Below, piece by piece: positions 20,329 to 33,230 of a stretch of 64,000 nt of DNA. The stretch covers positions 2,728,001 to 2,792,000 of the forward strand of contig NC_079486.1 in NCBI RefSeq assembly GCF_026230105.1, in the 5' to 3' direction. The notes beneath the pieces were generated by a model that was given only the letters and a program-made list of their open reading frames with translations, was not told where the DNA came from and did no database searches. The stretch's first letter is position 1. Each line of letters starts with the position of its first letter. A program made the position numbers and the translations under genes. Source of the DNA: Diorhabda sublineata (Eukaryota > Arthropoda > Insecta > Coleoptera > Chrysomelidae).

Positions 20329-21949
20329 TTAGGTGATTATAATGATTAGGTACCTAGTCTGTAAACTGTAGAACAACTGATTGATATACATACTTTTAGT
20401 TGAGTATTGAGTTGGTACTTTTTTATGCAAAGGTGATAATATTGTATGTTTTTTATTTTGATAAAGTATTTTGTTGGTATTATATAAGCTGGCCAAAAAA
20501 ATAATGTTTTCAAATTTTATTTGCATTTTTACTCATGAATCACTTCTTCACAACGATTGTGATGTAGTAATACGATAAAAATACGTGACTGTCTGATGTA
20601 TTTTTCCCTATAAACTCAAAAATAAAAAAACTGCAGCATAACAATAAATTTAAAGGCATTTGACCTTGAACAGACAAAGAATTTAGCCAGCGGCGGTTGA
20701 TAATACAGTGAAGATTGTAAATTTCATTAAGTCGCAGCCTAAGCAATCCCGACTTTTTGCCATTCTGTGCGATGAAATGAGTGAAAGTGCTGTCAAGATT
20801 GTTTGGGCTTGTTCATGAAATATGATTGTTTTTGTTGTAAAATTACGCGATGGGGCATAATTTTATCTTCTTTATTTCCTTATTTCTTGTTCTTTCTTTC
20901 TTCATTTTACACTTTTGACTTTTCTGTTTCTTGTTTTTTGTTTTCAGCATCATTTTCCTAATCATGGCTCTTCTTCACATTACTTTCAAATTGTTTTTGA
21001 CTACTGCTTTCCTCATAATAATATTATAAGTCAAAATATATATTATTCGAGTATCCTATTCTGTAGAGTTTTGTAAGTAATTAATTTAACCATATGACCG
21101 GAATGGGGAAATATAAAAAGCTTTACTAAAAATTGAAACTAAGACTAATATATCACTTGAACAATATCTAAAGACTCAAAAATATTTCACTCCAACAAAT
21201 CTATTCAAAATGCTTTTTTAGTATTTAGTAAACAAAGGCAGCCATTTTGCTTAGCTTATATATTTTCATAAACTTTTTCATCAAAATTAGTTTCTTGGTC
21301 TTGAAAATATTTTTATTTAGGAAAATAACGATAAACCTCCAAGGAAAAAATCATGTCTAGTTAAGACGTATCAGTATAATTCCGCAATACCGTCAATATC
21401 CAGTGGAGTCAGAGCACTGAATGAAAACGTTAGCCCTCCAAAAAAAAAGAAAGTAAGATTTTATCTCGAAAATATATCTATATTCACTTACAACAAAACC
21501 ACAAACTGAAAAATCTTACAAGATGCTTTCAAGAAAAACATTAATCCGATTTAAATCCTTCAGACCTACAGCATCCAGTCAAAATTCTCCACAAACTGAT
21601 ATAAATAGAGAAAGATCATGGCGACTTGATTCCGCAAGTCTACCGACATCGAATCTGTATAAGATACCGATTGAAATAAATGAAAAAAACCATTTCGATA
21701 TGGTTCCGCAAGCCTATTACCATTCAGAGACAGTAGTGTACAAATTGAAGAAAAATAACGATATTGCCGTCAACATCTTACGAAAATAAATCAAAAATGG
21801 GTCTTTGTAACTGCTTGAATTTAAGATGCCATGGTTGCTTTGGAGAATGCTTAAAATGTGCTTCTAAGAAATGTGGACCAGAATGTAAGTTTAACCGACC
21901 GTTTTACATTAACAGAATCATTTATTTACATTCTGAAAATGTTATCACA
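20229..21949 (+). repeat. Direct duplication, partner 5,341-7,056
   Basis: Near-identical to 5,341-7,056. It stops inside the ARL14EP-like frame at about 21,949 and continues with sequence from the unidentified gene exon (ATGAAGAAGAATTGGAAAAT) as found at 51,110, a clean junction of two repeats. Confidence 0.85.
20687..20818 (+). pseudogene. hAT transposase fragment, copy of 5,798-5,929
   Basis: Same frame and stop as the 5.8-kb copy with a few substitutions (SQPKQSRLFAILCDEM). Confidence 0.6.
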
Positions 21950-21982
21950 AGTATGAAGAAGAATTGGAAAATGGAGCCGTAG
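21321..21982 (+). pseudogene. ARL14EP-like copy, frameshifted and truncated
   Basis: Has the upstream basic exon, the N-terminal frame from 21,523 and the eight-cysteine frame from 21,764. It shares the 38-nt deletion after NNDI. The C-terminus is replaced after SENVITS by out-of-family residues because the repeat is cut at about 21,949. Confidence 0.65.
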
Positions 21983-22044
21983 ATACCTTCAACAAATTGT
22001 GAAGTGTCAAATAAGCATTAAGAAAACGAATGACAATATCTGGC

Positions 22045-22990
22045 TGGCGGGAGGGGCTAGTGTCTATAGAATTGAATTTAATTAGGCATCTGGCCAGCAG
22101 GGTGCGCTAGTGTCTATGGAACCGTGTTTAGTTTTGCGTCTGGCCGGCAGGGGTGCTACTGTCTATGGAATCGTATTTAATTTGGCGTTTGACCGGCAGG
22201 AGGCGCTTGTGTCTATGGAACCTTGTTTAGTTTGGCGTCTTTGGAACCGTATTTAGTTTGGGGCGCTAGTGTGTATAGAAATTAAACACAAAGAGAATTT
22301 TTATTTAGTTTAACTTGCGGCCGCTAAGTACTAAGGACTATTCCTCGCTAGATGGCGCTAGTTCGTGTTTTAGTTTATCGTTTGGCCGGCAGAGGGCGCT
22401 AGTGTCTATAGAATCGTGTCTAGTTTGGCGTCTGACCGGCAGAACGAGCTGATGTGTATAGAAATTAAACACAAATAGTATTTTTCTCAAGATCAACTAG
22501 CACCCGCTAGGTACTTCCAGTTTGACTATTCCTCGCCAGATGGCGTAAGTTCGAGTTTGGTTAGTTTGCCGATCGGTCAATAGAATCGTGTTTAATTTGA
22601 CGTTTGGCTAGCGGGAGGCGCTAGTGTCTATGGAATCTCGTTTAGTTTGGCGTCTGGCTGGCAGAGGTCGCTGGTGTCTACAGAATCGTATTTAATTTGG
22701 CGTTTTGCTAGCGAGAGGCACTTTTGTTTGTTTATGGAACCGTGCTTAATTTGGCGTCTGGCCGGTAGGGGGCGCTAGTAACTATAGAATCGTATTTTAG
22801 TTTGGCGATTTGTTGAAATAGATTTATATGTCTATAGAATCGTGTTTAATTTGACTTTTGGCTAGCGGGAGGCGCCAGTGTCTATGGGAATTTGTTTAGT
22901 TTGGCGTTTGGCTCGCTGGGGTGCTACTGCCTATGGAATCGTGTTTAATTTGGCGTTTGACCGGCAGGAGGCGCTAGTGTCCATAGAATA
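22045..22990 (+). repeat. 50-bp minisatellite array, copy 2
   Basis: The longest uninterrupted array, about 19 degenerate units, preceded by a short fragment of the unidentified gene exon. Internal CTTGCGGCCGCTAAGTA boundaries near 22,310 show it was built from more than one block. It is the only array not followed by gypsy integrase. Confidence 0.85.
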
Positions 22991-23029
22991 GTGTGTATAC
23001 AAATAACACTTATTAACCGTCTTACTTTC

Positions 23030-25300
23030 ATTCACTTAAATAATATAATAGTAATCCCCTAACCTCTACCTGTCGAATAAGTCTTGGAGAAACTGCTCTA
23101 GGTGCGGATTTTGTTGGATAAAGTTGGAATCTCGTAGAATCACTATCGATTTTTGATCTTGAAATAGACTTTGTACAGCTTTCTCAGCTAAATCGACAAC
23201 ATTCACAAATACACTGATGTATTCGCGTTTATATAACCATGTTGTCGTCTACAAAAACTGAAGTCAAACATTTCAGCGAATTATCATTATAACAATCGTC
23301 GTTTTATATAAATTCCTCTCATACAATATATTTACTTTCGTAATCACATCGACAATCGTTCTATTGGTAACATATTCTGCGTGTCCAGATTGAAAGAGAT
23401 AAAAAAAAAGTTATTTTCTAACGTATATTCCATATATCTTACGATAAAACGGGAAAGGTTTGGAAGTTGATAAGGGACCCCGTTGTAATGCGGCCAATTT
23501 ACGGTTTTCCGATGACGATGGTCCCCTTAAAAAGCGTCGGAAATAACTACTAAACTAAGTAATCTTATGGTAGAACTGGGACAGTGTTTAATTTGAAATT
23601 GCAATGAAAAAATATCCACATGACCCATTTCGTTAAGCCCCAAACTAAAAATGCGCGAGAAAGACTCATTAAGTAAATAAAAAAGAAGTAAAAAGAGTTA
23701 AACCAAATAAAGAAAAGGACGAAAGTATGGTCAAATCGTTTGACATAGATAAATCAACAACAACCAATGAAAATAAAACATTTTGGGTCTCCCATACTCC
23801 CCAATAAAATCCTCCAATTATATTAGAATAAAACCCCACAATATGTTATGCGTAGTGAATAACTCTCAAAATAAACTTTATTAAAAACGTTAGAGCAACT
23901 TTATTGGGATAAATAAATGATAGTTATACTTTAGTCCAACTTTATTGGGATACATAAATGATAGTTATACTTTAGCACAACTTTATTGGGATAAATAAAT
24001 GATAGTTATACTTTAGCCCAACTATATTGGGATACGTAAATGATAGTTATACTTTAGCCCAACTTTATTGGAATACATAAATGATAGTTATACTTCAGCA
24101 CAACTTTATTGGGATACATAAATGATAGTTATACTTTAGCCCAACTTCATTGGGATACATAAATAATAGTTATAATTTAGCCCAACTTTATTGGGATACA
24201 TAAATGATAGTTATACTTTAGCCCAACTTTATTGGGATACATAAATTATAGTTATACTTTAGCACAACTTTATTGGGATAAATAAATGATAGTTATACTT
24301 TAGCCCAACTTTATTGAGATACGTAAATGATAGTTATACTTTAGCCCAACTTTATTGGAATACATAAATGATAGTTATACTTCAGCACAACTTTATTGGG
24401 ATACATAAATGATAGTTATACTTTAACCCAACTTCCTGGGGATACATAAAGGATAGTTATACTTTAGCCCAACTTTATTGGGATCCATAAATGATAGTTA
24501 TACTTTAGTCCAACTTTATTGGGATACATAAATAATAGTTATACGCTAGCTCAACCAGGTTTGAATCACAGTCCCACCAAGTTTAGAACACTTAGTCCAT
24601 GTCTGTGCCTATACTGGACCCATCGTAAAATCTTTCTGAAAGGATGAGATCTGATATCAGCTCTTTTGGATTCCCTCTAATTAATTTCAAGCATTATTTC
24701 GAGATAAATTGTACAGTCCAAAAGCTCATCATCAAAAATAAAAATTAATAACGTCATATCTCGAATTCAGTATCAAAATGTATCGTGTTACACAACGCGC
24801 GGTGATTTAATTATTGAGTTAACCTCAAATCAAAAGTTCGTAGGTTTAAATTGTCCACAAATGAACATTTTCGAAATTTGAAAAATCCTTTCTGTTCAAG
24901 AAACGTCAATTATTTAATTCTTCTTTTTGATTGGGTAATTTAAAAATGGTAATGACTGCGCGTCGTCGTTTTATAACCCAACGGCTTTTGGGATGCTATT
25001 ACGTTCAAACGAATACCAGTCCAAAACTCAAAATTTAATTAATTTTTATTCTTCGTCCGATGGAATCTTTGATTAAACTTAATACCGGAATTGTCAGAAA
25101 TATCATGAGGCTTTAAATACTAAGAGTTCAGTTTTGTGGTCACGTATATTTCAGACACAACAACCTGGGAAATCGCGCGCAGAGTTGTGCATACAAAAGC
25201 CAATAGTTTCCCTCGTTAACACAGTTATAATAATTTAAAATCCCTTACGGCTCAAAGTCCCGCAGATTTTTCTACAACTAGAGTTCATTGTACCAAACAT
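23030..25300. repeat. Paralogous block A with 41-bp array
   Basis: Matches 30,370-32,820 in order: a 5' part beginning TAGTAATCCCCTA, a stretch with AAATATCCACATGACCCATT, the 41-bp array, then CCAGGTTTGAATCACAGTCCC. No coding signal recognised in either copy. Confidence 0.75.
23896..24545. repeat. 41-bp minisatellite, about 16 units
   Basis: Tandem units CAACTTTATTGGGATACATA + AATGATAGTTATACTTTAGC + C, highly uniform with scattered substitutions. The paralogous block has only about four units. Confidence 0.92.
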
Positions 25301-25737
25301 CCATAAGAAAAATAATCAATTTTATTTATTTTTCAATAACAATTTTTTTCGCGTTATTTCGATGCACAAATCAAAGATTCTCAACATTTTTTTCCGCCAA
25401 AATTAGGGTACAATATTGTTGCGTATCTTAAAAAGAATAGAAGTTTTGGGAGACTCTCAAAAACAGCAGTTAGTGAAGAATTACTTAAACTAAAAAAATT
25501 TGGTTGTTGTATTATACTTGTATTTTCTAAAATTAATCATCATCATAATAGAAGGGTGATAGTATATTGACGAAATTTCGACTGGGAAAAAGTGATAACC
25601 AACTTGGAAAAATCGGGAGACTAGTACTTGACTTTCAGTTTTTACTGGACACCCTATTTCAAGAAAAGTTGTAGATGTAACGGATAAAAGTATGGACAAA
25701 TATTGACTCGTTTTTCCTGAATTTTCTGTATCTGAGT

Positions 25738-25980
25738 TCAGAAGCTATGTGCACATCCATGTACTCTGCTTGGAGTTGAAGGTAAAGTTATTCCAAGTGT
25801 CTCAGACAGAACTAAGACACTGAATGAAAACGAGAGACTAGAGAGCAGGAAAGCACATTCATTACTTCCTCTACCTTCAGTTGAACTATCAAGAGCTTCT
25901 AGAAGAGCGGGGAGTGCAGGAAGTTGTTTCATTAAGGTCAACACAGCTTCGAGCATTTCTATACATCTTGTTTTACACAG
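25738..25980 (-). pseudogene. hAT transposase fragment (DUF4371-like), best-preserved copy
   Basis: This copy is open across the family words CKTRCIEMLEAVLTLM, LPALPALLEAL and SVLVLSETLGITLP, without the extra stop-containing insertion seen in the others. It is bounded by repeat sequence, so it is a fragment, not a gene. Confidence 0.55.
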
Positions 25981-26529
25981 AGTCTTTGAACTATATTTAC
26001 CTGGCTCAATTCAATCGGAAATATGGACTGTTGCTGTATAATGCAAGAGGTAAAATCTTGGTAATTCTGGTTTGGACTTTCTTAATTATTCCACTTATTT
26101 TCATCTGCCATTATTGTGAAAAAGTTATATAACCTAAGTTATACCCCAAACGCGGCGTCTCTTAACCACGGCAATTAGAGAGTTTTCACACCAAAAAGTT
26201 TCCAATAAAAACGAACAAAACTCAAGATTCTTCTCTGAATAATTACATCAAAAACAAGATAATTCCATATTCGATTTTCATCATAATTCCTCATGAAGAT
26301 TTTTTTTGTTGGCAAATATCTTGTAGAAGCCTATGGATATTTGGCGTCAGTGTGTGAAGTAACTTTTCTTAATTTCAAAACTTTCCCATTTTCTGAAAAA
26401 TTCTCCTATTCAATGGCAAACATAAACATCATCTAAATAGTTTTAGTTTGAAAATAACAAGGTATAAGACATCAATCAATCCAAAATATGAGTCAAATTC
26501 ACTCTATTTACAATCCAAATTAAAAATAT

Positions 26530-26980
26530 AATGATATGAATATTCACTATCTATAGAAATTTAAGTACCCGGATCTGATCGACGGTTATTCAACAAGTCA
26601 TAAAACATTCTAATCCCGGAGCTTTTGGCGAACATTATCTAATCAAAGTGTAATTCTAACTAGAGTTTCCATACATAATTCAATTGTTTCATCCTAATTT
26701 CACAAAATCTGGTTGCAATTGTGAAGAATCAGCGATCAATGTCCAATTTGACGAAGAATCAATTGAACTACTCATATTATTGGTTGTTATACTAATAGAT
26801 GGAGTATTGTCGATATTCTCAGTAGTTCTAGAATCACTAACGTCTCTCCAAATCCAGTCTTAAGAGCTCACGAAGAAGTTGAAGCTTGATGGAGGAGCTG
26901 GTCCGAATTGTCCAAGGATCAAAAACCTTCTGGAGAAATCCCAAAAATATGTAACCAGTGAAGGTTATTACCTTATATTC
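26530..26980 (-). pseudogene. Unidentified gene exons (minus copy)
   Basis: Minus-strand order: FTGYIFLGFLQKVFDPWT then RELLRLDLERR and stop; then, after a TTAG acceptor-like word, SDSRTTENIDNTPSISITTN...NWTLIADSS...PDFVKLG and stop. The last block is the same exon as at 15,060-15,213 and 54,190-54,345. A near-identical copy is at 38,340-38,760, and the first block alone is open at 35,530-35,787. Confidence 0.4.
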
Positions 26981-27249
26981 GAACGGTTTATAACGATTTT
27001 TGGCAGTCTTATAGAAGTCTTATAGAAAAAAGTTAAACAAAGTTGTAAAAAAATAATAGATCAACAACTTCTATTTCAAAATTTTTTTCACATAAATTCA
27101 AAATTTAATCGAAATTTGTGTTTGCTTTTTACGTAAAAAAAATACACATTCTAATATCTAGTTCTAGAACAATAATTGACAGTTTATATATAAAAATTGA
27201 CAGATCTGTTTTGATACCTGTCATAATTTCTGATTCGTTTACTATAATA

Positions 27250-27327
27250 ATGAACATGAATATATTGAGAAGAAGAACCAGCGATACTTCCACTCAAATG
27301 GAATGTACATTGTACAAAGTACACTGA
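27250..27327 (+). pseudogene. Truncated copy of the 192-aa ORF
   Basis: Starts MNMNILRRRTSDTSTQMECT as at 39,044, then jumps to sequence that lies 3' of the gene in the 39-kb copy. About 0.7 kb including nearly all codons is deleted. Confidence 0.75.
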
Positions 27328-27549
27328 GAAACATGTAACAAATTAAATTACTCACTCTATCTTTTTTATTGTTGTTATTACGAAAAAAAATTATTCTTTA
27401 TAAAATGTTCTGCGTGGTTTAAAATCTAAAATGAAATCAACAGATTTAAAAAATTTTCACTCGTATACGAGATATGATGAATAATATGAATTTCATTCAA
27501 CTTAACCTAATAAAAGTGCAAAAATCGGTCAAATTAGAAAGTGTACAAT

Positions 27550-27793
27550 ATGGATGCCGTGTTTGCGGACATTGAAACAAAACCGTCGACGCGAAGATGT
27601 TTCCATCAAGCGTTTAACAATGTTTCACAGAAATAAAACCGTTTTATATGTTATAGATGAAACGTGGGTTCATAACAACGCCCTCGAGATTTGGTTTCAT
27701 CAGCGAATTCATCAACATTCTGTAGTTAGTTTAATCTACGTCGAAAATCGTAGTAAACAACACGTTAGCCATTACAAATGTCAAACTTTATGA
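27550..27793 (+). pseudogene. Possible DDE (Tc1/mariner-like) transposase fragment
   Basis: Short frame with RLTMFHRNKTVLYVIDETWV followed by HNNALEIWF. A hydrophobic strand followed by DETWV is typical of the second catalytic Asp block in Tc1/mariner-related transposases. Nothing else of the domain is seen, so this is tentative. Near-identical copy at 40,030-40,273. Confidence 0.35.
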
Positions 27794-28546
27794 TGACAAT
27801 GACAGATTTGACATATTCACATCAGTGTTGCCGTATCACGAAACTTAAGTATCTATCAAATAACTCTGTTAAACAGGGTTGATCAGAACGCGGAAAATAT
27901 ATCAATATTATTTTATACATTATCGTTTTTGGATGTTTTTTTGTGATAAAATGTAATGTATACCAATTTTGTTATTACATTTTCAATTATCCAAAATGCA
28001 TATTTATTCCTCTCGCTATTAAAAGATGGATACATAAACACGAACCAACCAACTCTAATTGAAAAAGTGTCGTAGAAAATAAATGCAAAAAAGCGCGCGT
28101 GCAGCATAAAAAAAGCAAATTGATGTGAATCGGGGCGTGATTACTTAACCGATAAACGTGTTTGGTTTTCTATATTTTTCTAAAAATTTGTTCTATCCAT
28201 TATGAGCCATTGTTACTGATTTTTTTATCTTTTTAAACGTATACAGGGTGATGAATTTTAGGTTGGAACTCAACAACAACGAAACTACCATTTTTTTATA
28301 TAAATTTTACACTGTTAAATATTTTTCTTTGACTTTGTTCAATGTAAGACTTACACGTTACTTTTATTTTTGTATATTTTTGTACGTTTTTAGACGTTCT
28401 TTTATTAAATGTTTACTACTATCTACATATTTAGTATGATTTTTGTCTATTTTTCGACATTATTTCAATTTAATTTTGAAATACTAATAAAAATTATAGA
28501 CATTTTTTAAAACCAAAGACTCCAAAAATCAAGAAAATTTAGACGT

Positions 28547-28789
28547 ATGAACATATTAAGAGGTCTAAAAAATAAGAAATTAAATAAACTTCTACAAAAA
28601 GACAAAGCTTTCGAAAAATCAGATATCTATGCAGGAGGTTTCGAGGACCTAAATGCTCTTAGAATAAACAGTTCATCTTCAGTTTCTGAAGATGATATAA
28701 CTTGGTTATCGAAACGCGCGTCAATCTATATCGGTGTGAACATTGCATTCAGTCTGTTTGGTTATATAGCCACTGCTTTTTATAAATAA
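28547..28789 (+). CDS. 80-aa predicted membrane-tail protein, unknown
   Basis: ATG at 28,547, 80 codons. The N-terminus is basic and Lys/Leu-rich (MNILRGLKNKKLNKLLQKDK). The middle is polar (DIYAGGFEDLNALRI, then a Ser-rich acidic stretch). The C-terminus is a single hydrophobic segment (YIGVNIAFSLFGYIATAFYK, residues 61-80), which suggests a tail-anchored membrane protein. The duplicate at 41,031 is cut after GGFEDL by the palindrome boundary. No family recognised; AATAAA-like words follow. It could be a single-exon gene or the last exon of a larger one. Confidence 0.4.
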   Translation: MNILRGLKNKKLNKLLQKDKAFEKSDIYAGGFEDLNALRINSSSSVSEDDITWLSKRASIYIGVNIAFSLFGYIATAFYK

Positions 28790-29920
28790 TTCCCTTGCAG
28801 TACGCTGTATATCAAAATAAACTTGTACATTTCGTATAAACAGTATGTAATGAATTAAAAACCGAAATTGCAGGATATGTTGTGATGTCTGCCAGTCAAA
28901 AACGGATATTTTAAATTTCAAAAAGTTATAAAAAAACATCACGAATTCGTAATAAAACAAACAATATCCAATAGAAAGTTTGATTATTAAATTTTATACA
29001 ACAAATATTAAAACATAATAATTCATTCAGTTTTACGAATTGAGAAAGGTAATTGGCTAAAAATCGATTATGATCGGTTATTCGAGTGGTAATCGTTTTG
29101 ATTGTCAAGATATCCCAAAGCGTTTCATTACACAATGAAATTCGAATGTTCAAAAAAGTGGCTTAAAATATAAGGAATAGACAGTGCCGGATTGACAGTT
29201 GTAATATGGCATTAATAAATCTCGTCTAAACGTGGCTACACAATATTTTACTGTTTATAACGAACTAGCAATCTCGCCCAGCGTAGAATTCAGTTCAGCT
29301 TCCATATTATTTGGGCTAATGCCTTTCAAATAAAAGTTTTGTATATATTGTGTACTTTCTAATATTTTTCAAATAACTACCGCCATCTCTAGGTCAGGCT
29401 AGGTACTTGTGGGAGCACCCACTCCATTGATAATTTCTCTAAAACGACCTCGTTGATAACTTTTTTATTCGGAATGTTTTACGCAACGTATTTTTTTTTT
29501 TGGAGGGGGGGTATATTTCATGTCTCCCTTTTTTTTCCAGGACGTACATGAAGTTCTAACGGCGAGTAAAACTTTACGTTGTATACTTTTTTATTAATTC
29601 ATCCTCCCAAATAAATAAAAGCGTGGAGGGAAAAAAGTTGGAAATGGAAAACAAAAGGTTTACCTCCTCGTCGAGTTTATAAACTGTGTTACAGAGAAAT
29701 TTTGTTGTAACTGTTCATTAAATTAGATCATTGAATACAATTATTGTTGATTTGATAGTCGAAATTATTTTATTTTGCAAATGGACGTTCACATGTATTG
29801 TTTGATATATAAAATAATCTCGGATCTTATTTTCCTTACAGGTAATGTATCTCTCCCTAAGTCCACTTATTTCTGGTTCCTAGAAATCCACCAATATTTT
29901 TTTATGATAATTGACAATTT
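28790..29920. other. Intergenic sequence, nothing recognised
   Basis: No coding signal or transposon end seen. A T-run followed by a G-run lies at about 29,492-29,510. Confidence 0.4.
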
Positions 29921-29924
29921 CTTT

Positions 29925-30290
29925 TTAGAAAAAACGGTTTCTATAAACAAATTTCGTTTGTTATTTCGAATACGACAGTTCTGAGAAACAAATGTCGGTT
30001 TATTTTCGAAAAACAAAGTTTCTGAAGACCAATTTTGGTTTGTTTTGAAACATAAAGTTTCTACAAACAAAATTTGGTTTCTAATTGCAAAAGAAAGTCT
30101 CTTGTGACAATATATTTTTGTTTTCGAAAAACAAAGTTTCTAAAGACAAATTTTGTTTTTTATCGAATTGGCAATTACCGAAGTCAAATTTTGGTTTGCT
30201 TTTTAAAAAACAAAGTTTCTAAAGACGAATCTCATCATTTTTTGGAAAAATGAAGTTTGTACCAACAAATTTTGGTTTTTAATGAAAAAG
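29925..30290. repeat. Degenerate tandem repeat, about 50-58 bp period
   Basis: Recurring words GAAAAACAAAGTTTCTAAAG and ACAAATTTTGGTTTGTTTT alternate about six times with heavy divergence. Not related by eye to the 41-bp or 50-bp arrays. Confidence 0.65.
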
Positions 30291-30369
30291 ATGAACCCTT
30301 TTTGATCTTGAATTTCTGTTCGGGAAAGACGTGCCTTGGTAGCTGATTCCTCGGAATTGCACTTCCCCA

Positions 30370-32820
30370 TTAATAGTAATCCCCTAGCCTCTACCTGTCG
30401 CATAAGTCATGGAAAAACTGCTCTATGTGGGAATTTTGTTCAATAAAGTTGATCGATTTTGGAACTCGTAGAATAACTATCGATTTTTGATCTTGAAAAA
30501 GCATTTGTACATCTTCCTCAGTTAAATCCACAACATTCACAAATACACTGATTGATTCGCGTTTATATAACCATGTTGTCGTCTACAAAAACTGAAGGTA
30601 AACATTTCAGTGGATTATCATTATAACAATCGTCGTTTTATATAAATTCTTTTCGTACAATATATTTACTTTCGTAATCACATCGACAATTGTTTTATTG
30701 GTAACATATTATGCGAGTCCAGATTGAAAGAGATAAAAAAAGTTATTTTCTGACGATGATCCCCTTAAACGGCGTCGGGAATAACTCCTAAACTAAGTAA
30801 TCTTATGGTAGAACTGAGACAGTCTTTAATTTGAAATTGCAATGAAAAAATATCCACATGACCCATTTCGTTAAGCCCCAAACTAAAAATGCGCGAGAAA
30901 GACTCATTAAGTAAATAAAAAAGAAGTAAAAAGAGTTAACAAAATAAAAAAAAGGACGAAAGTATGGTCAAATCGTTTGACATAGATAAATCAACAACAA
31001 CCAATGAAAATAAAACATTTTGGGTCTCCCATACTCCCCACTAAAATCCTCCAATCATATTAGAATAAAACACCACAATATGTTATGCGTAGTGAATAAC
31101 TCTCAAAAAAAAACTTTATTAAAAACGTTAGAGCAACTTTATTGGGATAAATAAATGATAGTTACACTTTAGCCCAACTTTATTGGGATACATAAATGAT
31201 AGTTATACTTTAGCCCAACTTTATTGGTTTACATAAATAATAGTTATACTTTAACTCAACTTTATTGGGACACATAAATGATAGTTATACTTAGGCCCAA
31301 CCAGGTTTGCATCACAGTCCCACCAAGTTTAGGACACTTGGTCCAAGCCTGGGCCTATACCTGACCCATCGTAAAATCCCATATGGGAAACAATAAGATG
31401 CTTTGAATATGGAGCTCCTCGAGGAAGTCTTGAGATTGAAATTTGTTATAATACACGTATATAGAAACGAAATTTTATAATAAATCTGAATTAGCATTAC
31501 AAGTAATTTCGTATTGAAACATGAGAAAATTCTCTTTCGAATTTATCCTTGGAAAACGGGCAAAAACACACACAAACTCGATATTCTTTGGGGATGCTTT
31601 AGCGAATTGAAATGCCCGCTTTTTCTGCTTAACGATTTGACAAGTGCTATTCGTTAAATGTAAAATTAATTCCAATAATATATCAACAAACGGAAACGGA
31701 AACTTCATTTATTTACTTACAAAGTTTTCTCTAACTAATTTTTAAAAAATCAATTGTAACTTTATTCATATTTTTTAATAATCAACTGATTCTGAAAATT
31801 AAGTATTTCGATGTTTACCTGGAAAAGTTGTTTTATAAATTCAAAACCCAGCTTTTTTTATTTAATTCTTTTTTGCACGATTTATAAGTTATTTGATCAC
31901 AATTCCCAGAAAAAATATAAAAGCTTCTTAATAATATTTTTTATCATGAAACAAGTTAATTATAGATTAGGCAACTTGAGGTAGACAATCCAAACAACAA
32001 GTTTTTATAGCCATTTATTGTATTTATTTTTGGAAAAACTCACATGGTAAACGAAGCTGTGTTTGAGAAAACTTTCTGGAAGGATGAGATCTGATATCAG
32101 CTCTTTTGGATTCTCTCTAATTAATTAAAAGTCCAATTTCAAACATTATTTCGAGATAAATTGTCCAAAGGCTCAACTGTCCTCATTATCAAAAATAAAG
32201 ATTAATAACGTCATAAGCTCGGATTCAGTATCAAAATGGATCGTGTTGAACAACGCGCGGTGATTTTATTATTGAGTTAACCTCAAATCAAAAGTTCGTA
32301 GGTTAAAATAATCTACCAATGAACATTTATGAAATTTGAAAAATTCTTTCTGTTCAAGAATCGTCAAGTATTTAATTCTTTTTTTTTTTTGATCGCGTAA
32401 TTTAAAAATGGTAATGACTGCGCGTCGTCGTTTTATAACCAGTTCAAAACTTTAATTAATTTTTTATCTTCATCCGATAAAATCTTTGATCAAACTCGGA
32501 ATTGTCAGAAATATCATGAGGCTTTGAATACTACGAGGTATATCCAAAACTTAAGTTCCCTTTTTTATATCTTTTAGTAGCAGTGCTTTGATCGCTGCTC
32601 CGACATGATTATTAACATACAATAGTGGAAAAATTCAGTTTTGTGGACAGGTATATTTCTGACACAACAGCCTTGGAAATCGCGCGCGGAATTGTGCATA
32701 CAAAAGCTAATAGTTTCCCTCGTTAACACAGTTATAATAATTTAAAATCCCTTACCGCTCAAAGTCCCGCAGATTTTTCTACAACTAGAGTTCATTGTAC
32801 CAAACATCCGTACGAAAAAT
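30370..32820. repeat. Paralogous block B with 41-bp array
   Basis: Matches 23,030-25,300, with a shorter array, about 0.7 kb of unmatched sequence inserted at about 31,380-32,070, and another 0.1-kb insert near 32,540. Confidence 0.75.
31134..31300. repeat. 41-bp minisatellite, about 4 units
   Basis: Same unit as at 23,896-24,545, only about four copies, same flanks on both sides. Confidence 0.9.
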
Positions 32821-33230
32821 ATTTTTTTAGTCTGTTATAATCGAATTTTAAGCAAAAATCTATCATGTACCCCCGGAGTTTTTTTTAAATTTTGGAAAAT
32901 ACGAAATAGGTTATAAGTGACCAAATTTAATTGCTTGCGAATTTTTTTTGAGGGGCTGTTTAAAGTCAAAAGTTACATTTATGTAAGAAACAATGAAAAA
33001 AGAGAATGAAAATAAAAGTTGGATGATCGAGAATAATGATCCAAAGATATTAGATGGTGTGAAGATTGATTTGGAAAGAAAAGGGATGAGAAATTAGGGG
33101 TTAATAACTATGTATAGGTACAAATGGAAGGTATTGGTAAATTATCTTAAGTTTGAGGATAAACTTACCTTGAAAAGGGCTTGAAAAAAAACTCCCGGAG
33201 TTATTAGTAAATACAAATAATCGTAATTGC

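Larger units (their letters stand above)
25310..28670. repeat. Direct duplication, partner 37,200-41,140
   Basis: Collinear with 37,200-41,140. It lacks about 0.7 kb of the 192-aa gene (break at about 27,308) that the partner has. Its 5' part is also the inverse of 14.9-16.5 and 53.9-55.7 kb. Confidence 0.75.

Noticed and set aside
23896..24545. CRISPR array
   Set aside because: Units are contiguous 41-bp repeats with no unique spacers and lie in a eukaryotic context.
25881..26132. 83-aa plus-strand frame
   Set aside because: Antisense to the hAT fragment and to repeat sequence; hydrophobic end has low complexity.
27913..28107. 64-aa minus-strand frame conserved in two copies (also 40,393)
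   Set aside because: Identity is explained by the recent direct duplication; no domain seen, though a decayed transposase cannot be excluded.
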